This document shows, piece after piece, positions 1 through 9,829 of a stretch of DNA of 64,000 nucleotides. Position 1 is the stretch's first letter. Each line of letters opens with the position of its first letter. The notes below the pieces were generated by a model. That model was not told where the DNA came from. It made no database searches and saw only the letters and a program-made list of their open reading frames with translations. The translations under genes were made by a program, and so were the position numbers. Origin of the DNA: Paraphysoderma sedebokerense (lineage: Eukaryota; Blastocladiomycota; Physodermatomycetes; Physodermatales; Physodermataceae); contig JAHLJZ010000035.1 in the NCBI GenBank assembly GCA_025602915.1, positions 62,001-126,000 on the forward strand. The letters run 5' to 3'.

Positions 1-609
1 TTTCTCAATTTCTGTCACTGCATCTTCAATCCGCTAATTGTTCTGACTATGGATAGCCAATGGAAACTAAAATTTCCAGAGTTATAATAAAAAATAACAG
101 CTTCGGAAGCTCCATACTCTTAATTGTCCATACGGAAAATGTGCATTCTCTCATTAACTTTGATGCGGCACACTGCAGGAAAATAGAAGACTACGGTCGC
201 ATGAGCTGCAAACTTAATCTTTCGGGAACACATTGAACTCACCACCTTGGAGGACTAGTTTGATTAATTGCAAAATGCACCGTGATGACTTTATGCATAT
301 GGCGGCTTTTCAAGTCTAAAAGCAAATCAGACACACCAGACAGAAGAACAGGAATCGAACAAGATTGTACAGCATATTCTTTGTAACATGACCAGAATGA
401 AACTGTATCAATCGACAGTATAGGAACTAAAGTATCCAAATCAACAGATTTTGATGAGAACCGAAACACTAATGAATGGATTATGATAACACACACAATT
501 TGTTATGTATATATACAGTCACTAAACGAACATTTTACAGATGAGACATACAATTGATATAACAGATCAGAACTGGTCAGGTTCGACCATGAGGGATTCC
601 CGCTACGCT
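1..609. other. No supported gene; 3' flank of the acidic protein
   Basis: No reading frame here has recognisable family motifs. One minus-strand frame (239-496) is open for 85 codons and is rich in Val, Ser and Leu, but I could not link it to flanking exons. It could be the edge of a gene lying mostly outside the window, or chance. The last 60 bases are the likely 3' untranslated region of the acidic protein gene that follows on the minus strand. Confidence 0.4.
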
Positions 610-1325
610 TTATTGGTCAACAAATTCCTCGTCATCTTCTTCGGGTAACAAATCACCATCAGCGTTGACTTTGGTGAAGTCGATTTTGAGACCACGAGTT
701 TTTCGATCGGAATCGACGGGAACATCTGTCTTCTCGGCAGCAAAGAATTCTAAATCTTCCTTAAGATCTTGATCGAGTTCCATCTTTTTAAAGGATTAAA
801 CATATTCAGTCAACATTTAACTGTGTTAAGCAATTAAAATAGAGCTGTCGAGGGCTGTACAACTGACCTCAGATGGTTCTGGTTCTTCTTCGTCCGATGA
901 TTCTTCAACATCTTCCGCCATATCTGGTAATTGATAAGAGCAGAAGTAATCAATAAAGCAACTCATAATCAATCACATGCATGGTTCATAGAATAAGTGA
1001 TAGACACGCACCAACATCAGCTTCGGCATTTTCAGCGACAGCTTCAACATTTTCAACTGGAGCTTCAGCACCTTCGGCAACTACCGCGGCGGCCTTCTCT
1101 TTAAGAGATTGAATGTCGGTACTACTAGTAGTGAACACGATCCACAGGAAGAATGATGCAGAAGCAGTTAGAGATGGATCAATGACCGACAGTAAAGCAG
1201 GCGAGCAACAAAGTGAAGAGAGAATACAGATAAATAGAGAGTGATGAATACGGAACGTACGGTTGTTGTTCAGTTTGTTGTCCAGCGACTTGGGAGGTTT
1301 CGTTGTTAGCAGCTGAGCCCATCAT
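610..1325 (-). CDS. Small acidic protein of unknown function (4 exons)
   Basis: Four exons join in frame: 1261-1325, 1012-1124, 868-923 and 610-783, giving about 135 residues. The N-terminus is Gln/Asn-rich. The middle is Ala/Glu-rich (AEGAEAPVENVEAVAENAEA), followed by an acidic Ser stretch (VEESSDEEEPEPSE). The C-terminal exon carries the most ordered part, LEFFAAEKTDVPVDSDRKTR and then GLKIDFTKVNADGDLLPEED. There is no signal peptide or membrane segment. Two ATGs lie in tandem at the start. The exon 2 acceptor reads TAGTAG, so two acceptors three bases apart are possible and would add or drop one Ser. I do not recognise the family; a nuclear or cytosolic acidic adaptor or chaperone-like protein is only a guess. 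It is divergent from eIF3h with about 265 bases between the two starts. Confidence 0.7.
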
Positions 1326-1485
1326 CTTGGATAATTGGATAGATTAATGAATGTAGAGGATAAGAAAAGGATAGCTGATTTGCGAGAGTGTGTATCTGAG
1401 AGAGGGAATGGAGGGAATGGAGGGAAGAGAGTGGGAATCGAACGACGCGCAATGGGAATGGACTGGCCAACACGGCGAAAAGTGT

Positions 1486-1491
1486 CACGTG
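1486..1491. promoter_or_regulatory. CACGTG site upstream of eIF3h
   Basis: The palindrome CACGTG, in context gtCACGTGtt, lies about 100 bases before the eIF3h ATG in a divergent promoter. CACGTG is the core of bHLH (Cbf1/USF-like) sites. That it is used here is an inference from the repeated occurrence of this hexamer in other promoters of the window. Confidence 0.45.
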
Positions 1492-1590
1492 TTACGTTGC
1501 TGTGGAAACTGAATCATGCCCAGGACTATTATCAACTTTTTGTTTGATAGAGCAAGAAGCGACAAGAGTAAACGCAAACTATAACTGAAT

Positions 1591-2986
1591 ATGTCGAAAT
1601 CAGCAGCATCTGTCGCAGCATACAAGGATTCGTTGGCTGGAACTCTGGATGTCGAGGGAAATAAGCCAATCTCGTCGGTGCAAATTGATGCCTTGGTTTG
1701 TTCTCACTTTCCGTTGTTACTCTAATAGCCATGATTTGAGTACAAAGCTTACGAGTTAATTCTTACATCTCCCTTCCATCTCGAAACGTTAATTGTCGTT
1801 ACTGTTTTGCTACGATGCTTTCTCTCTTGTCGTTGGGAAAACCTATTTGAAAATTATTTACAGGTGGTACTAAAAATCATCAAACATTCGAGAGAATCAT
1901 TTCCGACCCCGGTCACAGGAGCCTTGTTAGGTTTGGATATATCTGGCAGATTAGAAGTGACCAACTGTTATCCATTTTTGAGCAAAAAGGAAGATGAAGT
2001 TGATGATGATGGTATGTATGGGGTTCGAACGGAAAAAGTGGAAATCCGTATTCATTATTGACACTGAATTTCCTTTATGATTAAGACTTGTATCAAATTG
2101 ACATGATGAAGTGTCTTCGTGAAGTCAATGTAGATTCTAATAATGTAGGTTGGTACCAGTCGGCTCCGTTGGGATCCTTCTTCAACCCTTCGTGTGTCAA
2201 CATTCAGCGTGACTTCCAACTATCTATTGGTCAAAGTGTTGTCATTGAATACGGTAAGACGATAGCATCTAGCTTTAATTCTTTTTTGGTTTAGCTGTTT
2301 ATTCATTACTCTCATTCTCTACAGATCCTGTTCGCTCCACTAGATCTCAGCTGAGTCTTCGAGCCTTCCAACTCACGTCCAATTTCCTGGAATTGTACAA
2401 ATCTCGATCTCCGAATCAGCCGATTGTCATAACTAGTGAAGCTATTGAACGTTTAGGACTATCATATTCTGATATTTTCCAAGAGTTACCTGTCAAAATC
2501 AAAAATACCCATCTTCTCTCTGCGCTCATGTCCGAGTTAGAAGCTGAACCTATCTCAACCTCCCTTCTTCCCTCCACCGATGGTTCCACCCTCACCTCTG
2601 TTCCCCCATTACCTCTCCATCCGAATTTCGATCAACTTGAAGGCCAGCTGAATGCATATCTTGAAAAGAATCTTGAGTTCTTGACAGAGTCTTTGGATGA
2701 CTACTCGAGTGATTACCAGAAGCATCAATTTTGGATCCGTAACTATCTTCGTGAGAAATCAAGAGTTGATGCTACGATCAATCGTAAGCGTCAAGATAAC
2801 GTGCCTCAAGAAGAGCTAGACGCATTGTACCAAAACATGATCAACAAACTCCCGGCCGAACCTAGTAGATTAGAAACTCTATTATTGATGGGTCAAATGA
2901 AGCAATATTGTAGTCAAATCAACGCTTATTCTGGTCCCGCTTTGGCGCGATTGTACACCAATGGTGCCTTGATGAAGGATGAGTAG
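1591..2986 (+). CDS. eIF3h: Translation initiation factor eIF3 subunit H
   Basis: eIF3h is a structural subunit of the eIF3 complex that recruits the 43S pre-initiation complex to mRNA in the cytosol. Exons 1591-1695, 1864-2011, 2086-2253 and 2325-2986 join in frame. The N-terminal half is an MPN domain of the inactive type: VVLKIIKHSRESFPTPVTGA, LLGLDISGRLEVTNCYPF and a VGWYQSAPLGSFF block, without the JAMM metal-binding His pattern, as expected for eIF3h. The C-terminal half is helical (QLNAYLEKNLEFLTESLDDY, then a Glu/Arg-rich region), matching the family's C-terminal helices. Total length is about 360 residues, normal for the family. A CACGTG site lies upstream. eIF3h is absent from budding yeast but usual in other fungi. 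Confidence 0.93.
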
Positions 2987-3475
2987 ATTTCTGGGTGGAA
3001 ATGTAAGCGGTGGAAAATTGCATCACTCGAGGTTGATAATACGTTCGGCATTGTGTCAGGAGGAAACCAGTTGTTCATAGAAATGTTGTACACACTCCCC
3101 TTTAATGCTATCTTTGCAACGGATAAAGCGGCACTTCTCGTCACTTATTACATTTGACCTTTGCAATTTTCGTTATCCATTCATTATGCAAAAATCATTT
3201 AATTCACATGGGACAGTCAGCTGTCGATGTATTCCTAAATGCAGGGTTGTCGTGTCATCACGACATCCGGATGCCTATTTTCGGCAACTCCACCTGTAAC
3301 GCGAGGCGCGTGTATGGATTGTGGTCGCTTCTGCAGGAAGATTCCACCGCGCCTTTGGCATTTGACCCATTTTAGAGTGATCACTTCCTCGTCATTCAGC
3401 GCCGCTGAGCATAGAATGGCATATATTAGGCCCCTGAGTATATAAGCTATATCAATATTTATAAGAAAAACTCTA
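2987..3475. other. Intergenic; no gene seen
   Basis: This is the 3' flank of eIF3h and the promoter of the 7TM gene. Short open frames overlap one another on both strands around 3100-3450, but none shows domain motifs or plausible splice partners. The sequence gtatataagctatat just before 3476 is AT-rich and could be TATA-like. Confidence 0.4.
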
Positions 3476-4498
3476 ATGACAGAATATAGCACCGACACAA
3501 ACCACATGCACTCTTTGCTCTCTCTTGTATTCCACATACTCTCTCTTCTCTGTTCATTAATTCTCGTCCTCCTAACGTCCAAAAAATTCTTTCGCTACCA
3601 CCAATCATCATCACACCCGCCATCGCAACAAAGTTATTCCCAACTGCAGCAACTCTCCATAGTTGCCTGGGTTCTTTTCTTGGCCGATATTGCTACGCTT
3701 TCCGAATACCTTTTCCATTTTCCAGACTCTAAAACTGTTATTGACTACCAGCTTTATTTGTTTTGTAATATTCTTAAAAATTTACTACTCACCATTGCTT
3801 CAGGATTATACGTTCATGTAGGTTTACATAGGGTACAGTTGTTCTCATTCAAAATATCCCCGACACTGCAACCGAAGACAACTTTTGCTCGCTGGACAAC
3901 TCTTCTATTTGCCGGTATTCACTGTGCCTATTTAGTATTCGCTGCCATAGTGGCAACTGTATCTCCCGGTCAGATACCAGTAGACGAAGCCACCGTTGCG
4001 TTTCACGGAATGATAATATTTTACACTTTCTACATTTGGATAACAATTGTGAATATCCAAATAGATACTTACATTATTTATTTTATCGTCAAAACCAAAT
4101 CAACACTGATGTGCCAGTTTGACGGCGACTCGTTATCCTCTTCACAACGTTTTCGAAATTTATCGTCGATAAAGGCAGCCAGGAGAAGCATTCGACGAAT
4201 TGTTTTCGTCTTAGTCGTTAACGTTACAACGTGTCTGCTGGGACTGGCACTCAATTTCGTTTCCAATTTATATGGTCCTTCTGAATTTTTAGCCAGAATA
4301 TATATTACAGGCGCTTTAATATGCTTGCACGAAGTCAAAGAACTAAGCAGTTTGACGATAGATCAATCCGGTATAGAAGTGTGCGACAAAACCCAACCGA
4401 ATAAGAATCAATCCGACAAGAACATTGGTACTCCCAATATCGCTTTTCCGGCGGTTGCCCACACCTGCGAGCTAGCTAATAAGTCTGCTTTAGTTTAG
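3476..4498 (+). CDS. Orphan seven-transmembrane protein (GPCR-like), intronless
   Basis: A single uninterrupted frame of 340 residues. Hydrophobic segments lie near residues 13-35, 60-82, 93-117, 140-163, 176-206, 240-264 and 271-287. Seven helices and a short N-terminus are the topology of a G-protein-coupled receptor. A basic loop (KAARRSIRR, about 233-241) precedes the sixth helix, as in many GPCR third cytoplasmic loops. The C-terminal tail of about 50 residues is polar. I do not see a DRY or NPxxY motif, so the family is unknown and a non-GPCR membrane protein is possible. The lack of introns is unusual in this intron-rich window; other intronless genes here are few. It is convergent with the minus-strand secreted array that follows. 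Confidence 0.75.
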   Translation: MTEYSTDTNHMHSLLSLVFHILSLLCSLILVLLTSKKFFRYHQSSSHPPSQQSYSQLQQLSIVAWVLFLADIATLSEYLFHFPDSKTVIDYQLYLFCNILKNLLLTIASGLYVHVGLHRVQLFSFKISPTLQPKTTFARWTTLLFAGIHCAYLVFAAIVATVSPGQIPVDEATVAFHGMIIFYTFYIWITIVNIQIDTYIIYFIVKTKSTLMCQFDGDSLSSSQRFRNLSSIKAARRSIRRIVFVLVVNVTTCLLGLALNFVSNLYGPSEFLARIYITGALICLHEVKELSSLTIDQSGIEVCDKTQPNKNQSDKNIGTPNIAFPAVAHTCELANKSALV

Positions 4499-4783
4499 GG
4501 GGACATGATTCGAACGATGATTCTGTAAATATATCATAACGAATGGGTCGTTGGCGTGTCCATAGAGTGTTTATTGAAGAAATGCATAGAAGAATTAATC
4601 ACAATACATTAGGATAGCATCTCTAATAGTAATGTAATGGCAAATTTCGAGTAAATCACTTAATTGTCGTAATCTAATATTTCTATTTCTTTGCAGATAC
4701 ATGTTACATAAATATTGTATTTTCTGAATAATAACTTCAGGATAAGTTAATTACAAAAGATGCGAAATCAATGAGAATATCGA

Positions 4784-5259
4784 TTACGAATTCGCTATGC
4801 TTTGAGTTGCTCCTCCACTTCCTTTTTGTCTTTCTCGCCGCAACAATTCCAACTCTTTTTGTAGTTCGCTCCTAATTTTTTCGGCTTCCTGCAGCTTTCT
4901 TTCTGCCTCCACTAAAACTGACTCAGGATTTCGAGTAACTGGCTCTGAATGGGTTGGGTTCGAAATGGTCGAACCGCGGACTGGTTTATTGTTGACTGCT
5001 AGCTCTGCTTTCTTGTCACTGCTCTTCGCGAGCCGGTGTCCTGCAAAATGAAGTATGGTGAGATTAAACCAAAAACAATCAAAATGAGGCAAAAATTGTT
5101 ACCTAAATAAGCACCTGATACCCCAGACACAACTCCACCCACAACATTAACAGCTACCGCTCCAACATTTGGCTCTGCAATTGGTGCGGCCGAAGAGGAA
5201 CTGAAATAATTGGCAAGGGCGATAACTGCAAGAAGCAATGAGCTGTTTGTTATTCTCAT
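4784..5259 (-). CDS. Secreted array protein A: signal peptide, Gly-zipper helix, coiled coil
   Basis: Exons 5103-5259 (157 nt) and 4784-5040 give 137 residues. Residues 1-24 form a signal peptide; the mature start reads APIAEP. A small-residue-rich hydrophobic segment follows, containing the spacing GxxxGxxGxxxG (GVVSGVSGAYLG). The intron splits the codon of the last Gly in phase 1. Exon 2 encodes HRLAKSSDKK, a Ser/Pro/Asn linker and a strongly helical heptad segment (EAERKLQEAEKIRSELQKEL). The protein is nearly collinear with protein B about 1.3 kb away. No known family is recognised. A secreted membrane-inserting or oligomerising protein (effector or surface factor) is an inference from architecture alone. 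Confidence 0.82.
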
Positions 5260-6120
5260 TTCTTTGGTGCTATATAGATCCGGTTTTATAAGAATCTGAT
5301 TCTAATTTCGTAAGGCTCTTGGTATTCAATTGTTTTTTCTATTGATTTTGGAGGGTCACAGTTCATAAATATCCCTTTTTTTGCATCCACCCAAAAGTGA
5401 CTCTGCAATTGGTTCCGTTCAAACAATCAGTTTGCTGCAATGACTACGCTTCCGATAACCGGAGATTGATCTAACGCTAATAGTGAAAATCTGATATTCC
5501 ATCCCTAGTATTGATTCGATTGTGATCACCAATATAACAATTGTTACAGGTGCGATGTTCGTTTCGTCGGTGCGCTCCGTGTCAGGAGGATTGTTACCTG
5601 TTCGTGCATAGTTTCCATCTGTGGTGTACCATACGAGCGTAACGGATGAAACAGAGCAGGGCAATCGTGTGAAAGTCTTACCAACGCTATAACGGCGGGG
5701 TCATTGAAATCCAGAACCATCGAAATTCTGCGATGGGCAGAGAAATCATCTATTATATCTGAATAATCCACAGGCTGTCTGTTTGTGAGAGATCACTGCT
5801 GAATGGGAAACTGAAACCATTTCTGACATGAGCTCGATTAAGGATGCAGATATAATTGATAGCAGAAATGATAACAGAAATATTCAATAATGTTTATATA
5901 ATGAACTAATTTATCCGTGATACATTGATTGATATGTTTTCGATAATTGATTTATGATGTATGTTTATTTAAATATTTATATAGAATAAGTCTATAGCAA
6001 AGCAATAAATGATATTTATAAGTTCGTGAAAGTCCGGAATCTAAGTATCTTAAGCTACGCCAATTATCATACTTCGTAATTCGCATGAAGAACTAAAATT
6101 TCCGTGTCAACATAACGATT
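5260..6120. other. Intergenic between secreted proteins A and B; possible gene remnant
   Basis: AT-rich sequence holding the promoter of A and the 3' flank of B. On the minus strand, 5419-5771 has two overlapping open frames with consensus-like GTAAG and GTAAC steps between them. One contains a readable stretch SVTLVWYTTDGNYARTGNNP. I could not assemble a start, signal peptide and frame-consistent exons, so it is not called as a gene. It may be a decayed or highly divergent member of the array. Confidence 0.35.
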
Positions 6121-6590
6121 TCATTTTCCTACTGATCCGGTGCCAAGTAATCGCCGTTCTCTTCGCACAAATTCCAACTCCGCTTGAAGCTCACTCTTTA
6201 TTTTTTCTGCTTCCTGTAATTTTCTTTCTGCTTCGATCATAATTGATTCTGGAGTGCGAGAAGAAGCGTTTGACTGTGTTGGTTTTGAAACGCTGGAACT
6301 GCGAACAGGCTTACTAGTTTCGGCTTGTTCTTCCTTTTTCTCACTGCTTTTTGCGAGTCGATGTCCTATTATAAATGTTGTTATTGTAAGGTCAGAAATA
6401 ATTAATGACTACGACCGGCTAGAGGTTGGCTACCTAACATTGCACCCGATAGTCCAGACACGACCCCGCCTACAACATTGACAGCGACCGTTCCCATGAT
6501 CGGCTCGGCAACAGGGATACCATTTGAGAGAGTGAAACTATTTCCGACAGCAAGCAGGGCGAGAATTAATGAGAAATTGGATACTATCAT
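6121..6590 (-). CDS. Secreted array protein B, close paralogue of A
   Basis: Exons 6434-6590 (157 nt, exactly the length of A's first exon) and 6121-6365 give 133 residues. The chosen ATG matches A; an upstream in-frame extension would place 23 polar residues before the signal peptide and is unlikely. The signal peptide ends near residue 24 and the mature start is IPVAEP. The segment TVAVNVVGGVVSGLSGAMLG is almost identical to A and the phase-1 intron sits in the same Gly codon. Exon 2 starts HRLAKSSEKK, passes through a diverged Ser/Thr linker and ends with EAERKLQEAEKIKSELQAEL and RRERR. The two helical ends are conserved while the linker has diverged. This is a tandem duplicate, probably recent. 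Confidence 0.82.
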
Positions 6591-7307
6591 TATGTGTATT
6601 GCTATCCGAGAAGTGACTTCGTGTTTAAAACCCAGCTCCTTTTGCGACGTCTTACGCATTCGATATAATGATGTGTTAGACGTTATAAGAGAAGCCTATA
6701 TCGAAGAGAAGTAAAGATTGGTGCGGATTAAACAATCAAATGCAACGCCTACGCTTCCCTTATACCTTAGACTTCGAGTGGTTCACAATTAGAATGCAGA
6801 ATTCAATACTTCTATTGATGTTACAAATATTGTCCCTTCAACAAATTGTTTTAACTGCATCGTATCTGCATCGTTGATTATCTATTTTGCTCTTGACGCG
6901 TATGGGAGTTACTTTTGCAGCTGAATCTGTTCATTTGACTTGTACCACACAACCTTCTAGATCAAATTCAAATCACTGGCCCCATGATTGTTCAGAATAT
7001 GTTCAGGCCATTCTTTCGGAGATTTGATGCCAGGATCTGCCAGTGGTTTCAGTGTTGATTAGCGAACGACCGTTGTGTGTCGAGCACGCAAACAATATGA
7101 TGCAATACAATCAAACTTAGGTCTTATTTAAAACATCTAGTAAAATATCTTTTCATATGCATATTTCCATATCCGATGAACGCATGTAGGAATAGTTGGC
7201 TACAACTAATCAAGCTCTAACATAAATATGTAACATTCTCCCTATTTTGAAGCCTTGTAATATATTTCTAGTTCAGATTAAAAGAAATGTTGAACATTCT
7301 GAGCAGC
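6591..7307. other. Intergenic between secreted proteins B and C
   Basis: About 0.7 kb of AT-rich DNA with the promoter of B on one side and the 3' flank of C on the other. No further signal-peptide exon of the array type was found on either strand. Confidence 0.4.
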
Positions 7308-7902
7308 TCATACTAATTCAAGCCCGGAGTCCCATTCATCTTGTTCGGACCTCTCGTTGTCTGATGATCGTGGAGCCGCCTGCCTCGGAGGATCGGCAGA
7401 GTCTTCCAAGAGACCAGAACTGGAATCAATTGATCTTGTATCAGTGAAGGCTTCTCCTGGGGAATCAACATCTACGTTTCGAGAAAGTTGTGCTGCTCTC
7501 GTATTTTCCTTCTCCCTTACATCACGGGCATGATCTGCCAATCTTGACGACGTCAACTTCACTGGCTCTTCTCTTTGTTTACTCTTCTGCAAATTCTGTT
7601 GCAATCTCTCCTGTTCCTTCTGCCATTGTTTGTCTTCGTGAGTTTTGAGTGCTTTTTTGCCGGCGTAAGCTATGATGAATTGATAGAGTCAGAAAAGCAC
7701 TACCTACGGTAGAAAGAACTTAGGAAAGAATGCAAAACATACTTAAACCTGCTGTTACTGCTCCTACAGCTGCACTTCCCAGTACGACTCCCAGTATAGG
7801 ACTTGGATTCGGTTTTGGGTTTGGGACCGGGAGTGAGGAGGATAAGTTGATTACTGTCAAGGCTACCGCAATGACTAGAAGGCTTGCCGAGGACACCCTC
7901 AT
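7308..7902 (-). CDS. Secreted array protein C: signal peptide, hydrophobic segment, charged tail
   Basis: Exons 7743-7902 (160 nt) and 7308-7669 give 173 residues. The signal peptide covers about residues 1-23. The mature start LPVPNPKPNPSP is a proline-rich version of the array motif, followed by a Gly/Ala/Val segment (ILGVVLGSAAVGAVTAGL) with the phase-1 intron at its end. Exon 2 begins TYAGKKALKTHEDKQWQKEQ, continues with a Gln/Lys/Glu helix and ends in a long polar, acidic, probably disordered tail rich in Ser, Asp and Arg. The C-terminus is unrelated at sight to A and B, but the first exon and intron place it in the same family. No known domain is recognised. Confidence 0.78.
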
Positions 7903-8565
7903 TTTTTAAGAGAAAGATTATAGAGTGTCCAGATTGGTTTTGTCGTATTTAGAAGAATGATGGATGTATGTAGAAAGTGATGTTGTCTGTTCCGAGGGAA
8001 TGTATTCAGTTGTCAGGGAACTTCACTTGCACTAAAAACGGCTAGTCGACGGCGAATAGATGATGCAATGCAGTTTCCAACTGAATTTGGTTACTTCGGC
8101 AATTGCCCCCACCTCTAACTTGATGTTTCTGTTCTCTCTGCGGGTGGATTATTCGCTGTATCCAAATCACACGCAACGGTTGTCGGGGGTAAATGCCAAA
8201 CGCAGCGGAGGAAATCTAGCTCGTGGAGTTGTAACACATTAAAGGGACAGTCGTCGAGCACTAAGGCTACAGACTTTTATTGGAGAGAGACTGTATGAGG
8301 GGGAAATAGTACTTTGATTACAGTAGATGAAAAATTCAAGAATAATTTAATTTATATAATTCAAGTTCACGAACAATGTATTTATAAACAGGTTAACATG
8401 TTCACCAATTACTATCCGCACACAAAATTTACACAAATATCTAAGACTGCATTGATTCTTTCAGTCAATGAGGGCTGACTGTCGGTATATTGGTCCCAAC
8501 AATATTATCCATATCAAACCTCTAAGAGCTTGCTATAACGTATAATATTTTGATCTCCGTTAAAC
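7903..8565. other. Intergenic between secreted proteins C and D
   Basis: Promoter of C and 3' flank of D. A plus-strand open frame at 8060-8242 has no motifs and no neighbours to splice with. Nothing else is seen. Confidence 0.4.
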
Positions 8566-9226
8566 TCAGGCGAATTCCATGTCGTCCCTGGTAACCCGTT
8601 CGATTCTATCAGACGGAGGACGTTTCGTCAAATCCACAATATCGTTGGTCTCATTAATGTCACTATCCACCGATAAATTATCTTCACCAATTGTCGGTCT
8701 CTGATGCCGTTTAAGGTCACGATCTCTGGTATCTTCAGTATGGCGCATGAATGTTGCTTGACTTTCCGCCAATTGAGCACTAGTTTCTTCTGCTCGCTGT
8801 CTTGCTACTGTCGCTTGTTTTAGCTCAACCTCCAATTTTTTTCTTACATTTTGTGCTGCTTCTAACTCCTTCTTGGCTTGAGAAAGTACCATTTGTTCGT
8901 CCTTTGACAATATCTGCTTTTGCTTCGCAACCTTGGCTGCCTGTTGCTCTTGGAGTTTTCGGTCTTCACTCTTGTCCCTCTGAGCAAGTGTTGCACCTGG
9001 AAACGTTATGTGAGCCAAAAAGGACTACTTCAATGTCATCGCAGATACCCGAAATTCAAAATATACCTATGAAAGCCCCCGTTATACCGGAGGTAATACC
9101 GCCGATTAAATGGGGAGCGACTACTGAAATTGGAATGGCAGGATCGGGTATCGGCAAATGCAACGATTGCGGCAGGATATTAAATATGTGTATTAGGATA
9201 AAAATTATAGATGAGCGGACTTTCAT
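8566..9226 (-). CDS. Secreted array protein D: signal peptide, Gly-zipper helix, long coiled coil
   Basis: Exons 9067-9226 (160 nt, same length as C's first exon) and 8566-8996 give 196 residues. The ATG is followed by a hydrophobic signal peptide; the mature start is LPIPDPAIP. The segment LIGGITSGITGAFIG keeps exactly the GxxxGxxGxxxG spacing of A and B, and the intron splits the last Gly codon in phase 1. Exon 2 (GATLAQRDKSEDRKLQEQQA) leads into a long Lys/Glu/Gln coiled coil. Within it, QAKKELEAAQNVRKKLEVEL aligns without gaps to the coiled coil of A and B (shared Ala, Leu, Ala, Arg, Leu, Glu and Leu positions). The C-terminal 50 residues are acidic and polar. Function unknown. Confidence 0.8.
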
Positions 9227-9829
9227 GAGTCGACTTTACGGGTGTGGCAAGGTGTAAAATTTGGATATAGCTGCCGTTTGAAGTTTTTAGACTGTGATGA
9301 AAAATTATATACTGATAAATTGTCGGTAAGTTAGAAATTGGAGCTATCAACATGTGTAGAGAGTGGATATCTGTCTTCGGACACCGAAAGCGGGCATGGT
9401 TGATTGGTTTATTGTCACAATGCGAGGAAAACTTAGAGCATTGCGCTCCTAATTCTGCTCCTTAGTCAAGTCTCAACTCCATGTTACAAGAAAAATCGCT
9501 ATTGTGAGAACACCTATAAAGCCGACATCAAACAGATGTTGCAACGGACGTTTTAGATTTCAAACTGTTGGAATGGAGTGACGTGTTGCCGCAGTCCTCG
9601 TTGCTCCTCCTTTTGCCAAGAAGTCGGCTGGTATTGTCTGGGAGAAACTTCCTACATATACAAAATAAATTCAGATGCGGTCGTATTCAGGAAGATTCAT
9701 ACGAGCATGTCCCATGTCAGAGCAACACTTTCAAGTAGTCGCATGCGAGTTCGGATGTACTGATTGGGAGAAATTAAAGAATTTATTTTAGGACATTGTA
9801 CATATGAAGATTATATTTATAAATGATCA
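9227..9829. other. Intergenic between secreted proteins D and E
   Basis: Promoter of D and 3' flank of E. A plus-strand frame at 9578-9763 is Cys/Ser-rich but has no signal peptide or splice partner. No gene is supported. Confidence 0.4.

Noticed and set aside
3235-3582. 115-codon minus-strand frame overlapping the 7TM start
   Set aside because: Overlaps the better-supported 7TM gene and its promoter; no motif.
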